Of a DNA stretch of 64,000 nucleotides, positions 58,981 to 64,000 are shown one piece after another (the first letter of the stretch is position 1; each line of letters starts with the position of its first letter). The DNA lies in NCBI GenBank assembly GCA_907163375.1, contig CAJQUW010007938.1:620001-684000 (forward strand), written 5' to 3'. Under the pieces are notes generated by a model. That model was not told the DNA's origin, did no database searches, and saw nothing but the letters and a program-made list of their open reading frames with translations. Source of the stretch: Prostheceraeus crozeri. Taxonomy: Eukaryota; Platyhelminthes; Polycladida; Euryleptidae. Both the position numbers and the translations under genes were made by a program.

Positions 58981-59129
58981 AGAGGGCCAGACATTAGCTT
59001 TTGGTCAGAAGGAAACCTAAAACGATAGATGTCTTCGATTCAGTTTTATTGGCGAGGCCTTTCTGCCGCCTTGCCTCGCCTGGCCTTGTAGCTTCCCTCT
59101 GACCAAAAGTTACTACGTCTGGCCCTCTC
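58981..59129. mobile_element. Foldback MITE, ~149 bp
   Basis: Left arm AGAGGGCCAGACATTAGCTT and TTGGTCAGAAGG; right arm, read inward, GAGAGGGCCAGACGTAGTAA and CTTTTGGTCAGAGGG. Arms are about 33 bp with few mismatches, and the middle is GC-rich (GCCTTGCCTCGCCTGGCC). Flanking target duplications are not clear. Confidence 0.65.
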
Positions 59130-59134
59130 TTCTG

Positions 59135-61271
59135 TGAAATTGCACAAGTAATTTGAAATACAATCCCAGGTAGTAAAATTGCCTATCCCTAATATAAATA
59201 TATTATAGCATAGCATTTATTTAATGTGCTGCACACGTCTTATTGTGATTTTCTCTACATTTATATCTAGCAAATACTTTGAGTCTGAAGCCCTCTATCT
59301 CGCAATATCAAAAGAACAGAGGCATCGGTAGGCTCTACATAGACATAGATCATAGATATCGGCCATAGATGTTGATAGTTATGTCAATAGGTCAATTGTA
59401 ATCCTTAACGCATTAGAACTTGTCATGTTTTGCAGTGCACATCCCTTTAAATTTTGAGACTTTATTGTCCACGATCCTATATCTGGTTGGAGCCTGAGCC
59501 AAATAATAAAGATCTGAAAATTTCATGAATCTGCATGAATATTTAGGCAATTCCTTGACAAGGGCAACCATTGTTGGGGCAGAATTTCGGTGGACGCAAT
59601 CGATTTAACGAACGTAATGAAAAGGGCTCTATCTCGTGAGTCTATAAAGTACCCTCAACTCACTGCCCGCCAAGTAATATATGTTATTTCGAAGCTACAA
59701 ATATCGGCATTTCTACTCTTCAATTGTTTTTACGACGCAAAGACATGCGAACATGAGGACCCTTCAATGTATATGTACAAGATGTTCTATCCCGAGTTTC
59801 TCTTCTTGTCAAACAATATCAAAAGAACAACTGAATTGAAAGCAGACTGAAGTTTTCAGCAAAATTGACTGTCAGTGTTTTCCTTGATTACGAGAGAATT
59901 ACTAAGTCTAGAGCCATGATACAATCAGAAAATATGTACACAAATGTAATTTTTACCGACAACTTCAGTTCCTTGGAATTGTTTATCTTTTGATTTAATA
60001 CTGTCTGAAAAGAAAATGCACCGGGTATAGCTCGACAGGTATTCACAGAAGCCATTCCATGTATGCCTCATTTTCGGTCTCGTTCTCTGCAGAAACTCCT
60101 GGTGTTGGTGGCCGGACTATTTCTTGATCGAAGACAACGTTCTCATGTGGGTGGGCCAACAGACGAGATTGTCAACGTGGCATGTGGTCATATAGGCCTG
60201 TCAAATAACAGATCCACGATTGCTGTTATTCTTCAAGCGCTTTACTAAGGATCATTATATATCGATAATTTAAAAAGATTTTACATTTCCAAATGAAAGG
60301 AGTTATAAAATTCTTTAACATTTCATACAATTACTCTAATCACTAGCTCCGTCATTGCCAACTATACAAAATAAAAGGGCTTTACAATAGTTTTGCTTGA
60401 AAATGTGTCTATCTGATGGGAATTTGCGGCATAACTTGAAATAGATGAAATATGGCATTTACTTACACTTTCAAATAATTGTGTTGGTTATAGGTAGCAG
60501 CTTTGCTTGCTTACAAGCGTCGACAGAATGATATATCAACCGCACATTTGAACTTATCTTATCATTGTATGGCGAGATCCATCATTTAACAATGTACTCG
60601 TAGATTCCAGATTTTCGCACTGGTAAGGCAAGTATCATGGCCATCGCAATCGACCTTCCATCTCGAGTGCTTTTGCTGCAATTTGCAGAGAGTCAAGTGA
60701 CACAGCAATAGTGACTGCTTTCAGATTCCTGAAGGTAGTCACTAGTCAAGAATGAAATTAATTGTACACAACATATTATTTTAATACACGGGTTGCATCA
60801 TCTCACTTGATTTTCTTCTAATTTTACCAAAAACAACAGAAAAGGTCGAATGTATCTACTGTTAATATACACAATTTCATTATAATATTATTACACTGGG
60901 TTACAAAAAAAACTTTTTGAAAATAGTCAGAAGTTTTTCAACTGATTTAGGATCATTTTCCTCCACTAACTCTGGATATGGCATCCATTTAACTCAATCA
61001 GGTTAAGTTTTCATGTTAATTATATTTTGAGAAATTAGATTTTCTGGCTTAATATATCACATTTTGTGAAGTCATCTGTTATTTCTAAGAACCCTTCTCA
61101 CCCCAAAATGGCTAAGTAGAAAAAAGATACATTATAAAAGAATGTATTGAATTGGTATCACAAAATCTAATTTCACTTATTTGTATAAAAATTATTGACA
61201 AAAGATAAGATAAATACATGTAGGCCTACTTGCACATGCAATCTGGGTAGAAAGTCGCAATTGTAAAAAAG
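59135..61271. other. Intergenic; no recognisable feature
   Basis: The open frame 59590-59850 (86 codons, beginning with GTG) and 60063-60248 show no recognisable domain. Nothing else seen. Confidence 0.35.
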
Positions 61272-62455
61272 TCAGGTCATGAATTTCCGTATTTTGCAGT
61301 TCCTTGAATGCTCAGCTGCAAGGATGTCTCTCTTTAGATTCCAGCAGTAATCAGCCATCATAACTGCATCCCAGCGTCCCTGATACCTTGTCTCCATCAC
61401 CTTTATGTCTTGATAGAATCTCTCCCCTTGTTCATCGCTCACAGATCCCAGATTCTCAGGAAACCGATCCACGTGTGAGAAAATGTAATGCATTTTGATA
61501 CTCATGTTGCATCCAAGGATTCTGAAAGCAGTCAACATATTTGAGACTAGCTCTGCATAGTTTCTGGCCTTTTTATTGCCAAGAAAGCTCTTCACTACCA
61601 GAACAAATGCTCTCCATGCCTGCAGCTCCACATCGTTCATTGAATTTTCAAACTCAGTATCTCTGATTAGCTGTCGGATTTGAGGACCATCAATAAAAGG
61701 CAGCTTTCAATTTCTCTATGGTCAATCCTGGAAAAGCATGGCACAAGTATGTAAAGCAGGTACCATCCTTGTCCAGAGCTTTGGTGAATTGCTTCATCAA
61801 GCCGAGTTTGATGTGCAGCGGAGGGAAGAGTATCCTGTCTCTGTTTACCAGGGAGGTCGTTCATAGCGTTCGTTGCTCTACATGGCACCAATTCTTCGCG
61901 GATTGGCCAGTTTTTCTAGTGTAGTGATGAGCATTGTCTCTGCTATCCCACATGCACAGGAAGCATGGACACTTGGTACAGACTGACTGCTGTCCCAACA
62001 AAAATTCACCATTTTCAAGTCAACACAAATTAGCCACTGATGCTGATCATAACGTATTTTCTCCAGCAGAGGTGAGCGTATTTTCTCTAGCCGAGTGAGC
62101 AGAGGCAAACTGATTGCCATTGTGAAGAAGAACACATTTCAGAGATCGCTTGCTGCTGTCTATGAATAGTCTCCAATCTTTGGGTTCGTACCGTGGCATT
62201 CCAAGCTTGGCTTGAACATTAGCTGAGCAATATCTGTGCAGTACACCAAGTCATTCTCTTTAAAGAAAAAATGAAGGAACTCTTCATGTCTATTGCGACA
62301 GAAAGTGACACGAGCATTGTTAGATATAAGATTCTTTTCCTTCAATCTGGATGCCAATAGCTCGGCAGAGGACTTTGATAAACTGAGATCGCGAACTAGA
62401 TTATTTAGCTCATTTTGGGAAAAAGGATGTGGAGCAGCATCGTCAAAATCCATTT
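61272..62455 (-). pseudogene. Broken copy of a multi-copy animal gene family of unknown function (YQGRWD family)
   Basis: Pieces in order on the minus strand: FSQNELNNLVRDLSLSKSSA and ELLASRLKEKN (62450-62330); DWRLFIDSSKRSLKCVLLHN (about 62180-62120); QWLICVDLKMVNF and PCFLCMWDSR (about 62050-61920); NRDRILFPPLHIKLGLMKQF; CHAFPGLTIEKLKAAF; DGPQIRQLIRDTEFENSM; then 61640-61272 with ELQAWRAFVLVVKSFLGN, FPENLGSVSDEQGERF and RYQGRWDAVMMADYCW. From memory this block order recurs in many copies in cnidarian, arthropod and mollusc genomes, which suggests a mobile element, but I know of no tested function. The parts lie in at least three frames, so it is not functional. No ends were identified. Confidence 0.65.
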
Positions 62456-62529
62456 GTTGCTCGTCTACATGTTCAGCAGCACTGGAGGAATCCAGGGAAG
62501 GCTTGTTACTTGATTCCTGTTAGATAAAA

Positions 62530-64000
62530 GGGTATATTCACCACAAATATAGCAGAAAACGTCAGGCCTATTTTTGCAAGATCTTCTGGTTGAAGTCATC
62601 CTTCAGCTGCAAAATGCAAATGTGTTATTCAAAATTCACTGACAACATTCATTAAATATGATGACAAGGCTAAAAATAGCATATGACTCTTCGATTGAAA
62701 TAGAAATTGCTCTGAAAGCTTGCCTTCATTTGTTGAATTGATTGACAAAGTGCAGCAAAGAACTCGCACCTAGACTAGTTGAAAATCCTCCAACAGAGTG
62801 AATGAACAAACGTCCATCAGAGTGCAAAAATATCATAGAAATGTCACAAGCGATGAATTCAACAAGGTATTTGAGCAGTGGAAACATTGATGGTTAATTG
62901 CATATTTTCAGATGGGCAGCATTTTAGATGATCAGATGTGACGCAAAGATCTTCAGAAATTGCATTTTTAGTCTAGAAAATAAAAGAATGGCTACATGAA
63001 CGTAAGAAAATACCGGTACATGAGGAGCTCTGGATCATCGTATAGGTCAAAACTTGAAAAACCCAAAATGTAGCTTAGTTTAAAAAGTTGACCTGATTGA
63101 GAAAAATCTGAGGTGATTTTTGAAATCAACACACTTGATTTACCCGAAATCAGCTAAAAACACTTCAACTATTTTTTCTTTGTTGACCAGTGTTATCAAT
63201 TGAAGTGCATGCAAATTATCATCTTACTATATCTCTATATTGCATTTGCAATTAAAATACATGCATAATTTTGATTTAAGGTTCAGTCACTATTGAAGAC
63301 ACTATGTCGCTATCGACTTTTCTCATTGTTATGAGCTAAAAGGTTCAGAAATTAGTTAGAAATTTGAGATTAAATGCGACTTAACTATTGAAGGGTTTTT
63401 CATATAGAACACTTTTTTGTCAGAACGGAACGATAAGCAAGCAATGTTCAGATGCTGACCTTATTGCACAGTAATTTCCAGATTGCAAAGACATTGCTTC
63501 CAATCTTTCTTCATTTTCTGATGTTTTGATGCTATCAAAATTGCATCTTATTGTACATTTCCATATATTTTACCCCTTTTTGCTGCATATCTTTACAATT
63601 TCTGCACACATCTAGTGTCAAGGAATTCGATTGGAACCATCACAAAGACGTGCGGGCTAAGTATGATGGAAGATTTTTTGAAGTAGACCTACCGGTATTG
63701 GCAAACTAATTTAAAAGAGGCCTATGCAAGCCTATTGCAACTTGTTAAACACTGCTAGAAGTTTCCTAGCACTTATAGGATTCGTATTGAGCTCTAGAAC
63801 ATATGAACATTTACTATGAAAGATTTTGAAGCCTTAATTCAGTATCACATAAAAATCTCGAACGCGAGGCAATTTTTATACTTTAATAAGTGTTCAACCG
63901 TTACTTTTTGAATTTTCGTTGCACGGTGCGGCCAGTGCACAGTCCTACTGAAAATCACACATGTCTTATATGTCCGATACTATGGTGCTTGCACGACCTG
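62530..64000. other. Intergenic; no recognisable feature
   Basis: AT-rich with only short open frames. It may include flank of the broken gene family copy at 61.3-62.5 kb, but no repeat ends were seen. Confidence 0.35.

Noticed and set aside
59590-59850. An 86-codon frame
   Set aside because: Opens with GTG, no domain recognised, no neighbouring exons in phase.

Overview
The window reads as nuclear DNA of an AT-rich, intron-rich, transposon-laden invertebrate animal. Evidence is spliced genes with canonical GT/AG borders, long introns, animal-type protein families (kinase, cathepsin L) and a mix of Tc1/mariner, pogo-like and hAT-like DNA elements, LINEs and a Penelope-like element. The species cannot be named from the sequence. 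I saw no LTR retrovirus kin, no Polinton and no CRISPR array.

Three host genes carry the window. (1) A protein kinase on the + strand, rebuilt from four phase-compatible exons (1078-1507, 8467-8726, 32166-32541, 37061-37227; 410 aa). Its first exon is the least certain. (2) Wholly inside the 23.4-kb second intron of that kinase, on the same strand, an 11-exon gene (19842-26619; 583 aa). It has two C2H2 zinc fingers and a tyrosine-recombinase-like domain that keeps R, K, R, H and Y in the expected places. It looks like a transposase-type recombinase kept as a host gene and is the most interesting item here. (3) On the - strand, a cathepsin L-like cysteine protease in five exons (56921 down to 39263) with Cys, His and Asn present. 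One exon has an out-of-frame base and one exon junction is out of phase, so it may be a pseudogene.

The rest is mostly mobile DNA. 3.5-7.7 kb: a Tc1 element with a pogo-like MITE inside it, sitting in a short repeat whose uninterrupted copy is at 8.1 kb, then two independent insertions of one ~1.04-kb element with perfect 8-bp target duplications. 10.07-10.84 kb: a third, different element with 8-bp duplications. 13.17-15.6 kb: a nest of inverted-repeat elements, each abutting a (TA)n tract, including one with GGGGCAGG-rich arms; related GGGGCAGG sequence beside (TA)n recurs at 15.6 and 28.1-28.4 kb. 32.8-36.8 kb: LINE remains. 40.0-41.9 kb: a LINE on the - strand, with a related 3' piece at 55 kb. 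45.3-47.2 kb: a mariner with ~211-bp inverted repeats and a transposase cut off before its last catalytic Asp. 49.3-50.4 and 52.3-52.7 kb: two more Tc1-like elements. 57.0-58.9 kb: a Penelope-like element with reverse transcriptase and a trace of its GIY-YIG nuclease. 61.3-62.5 kb: a broken copy of a multi-copy animal gene family of unknown function.

The kinase and cathepsin genes converge, with about 2 kb between their stop codons. All splice models come from reading open frames, borders and phases by eye; no alignment or transcript was available.
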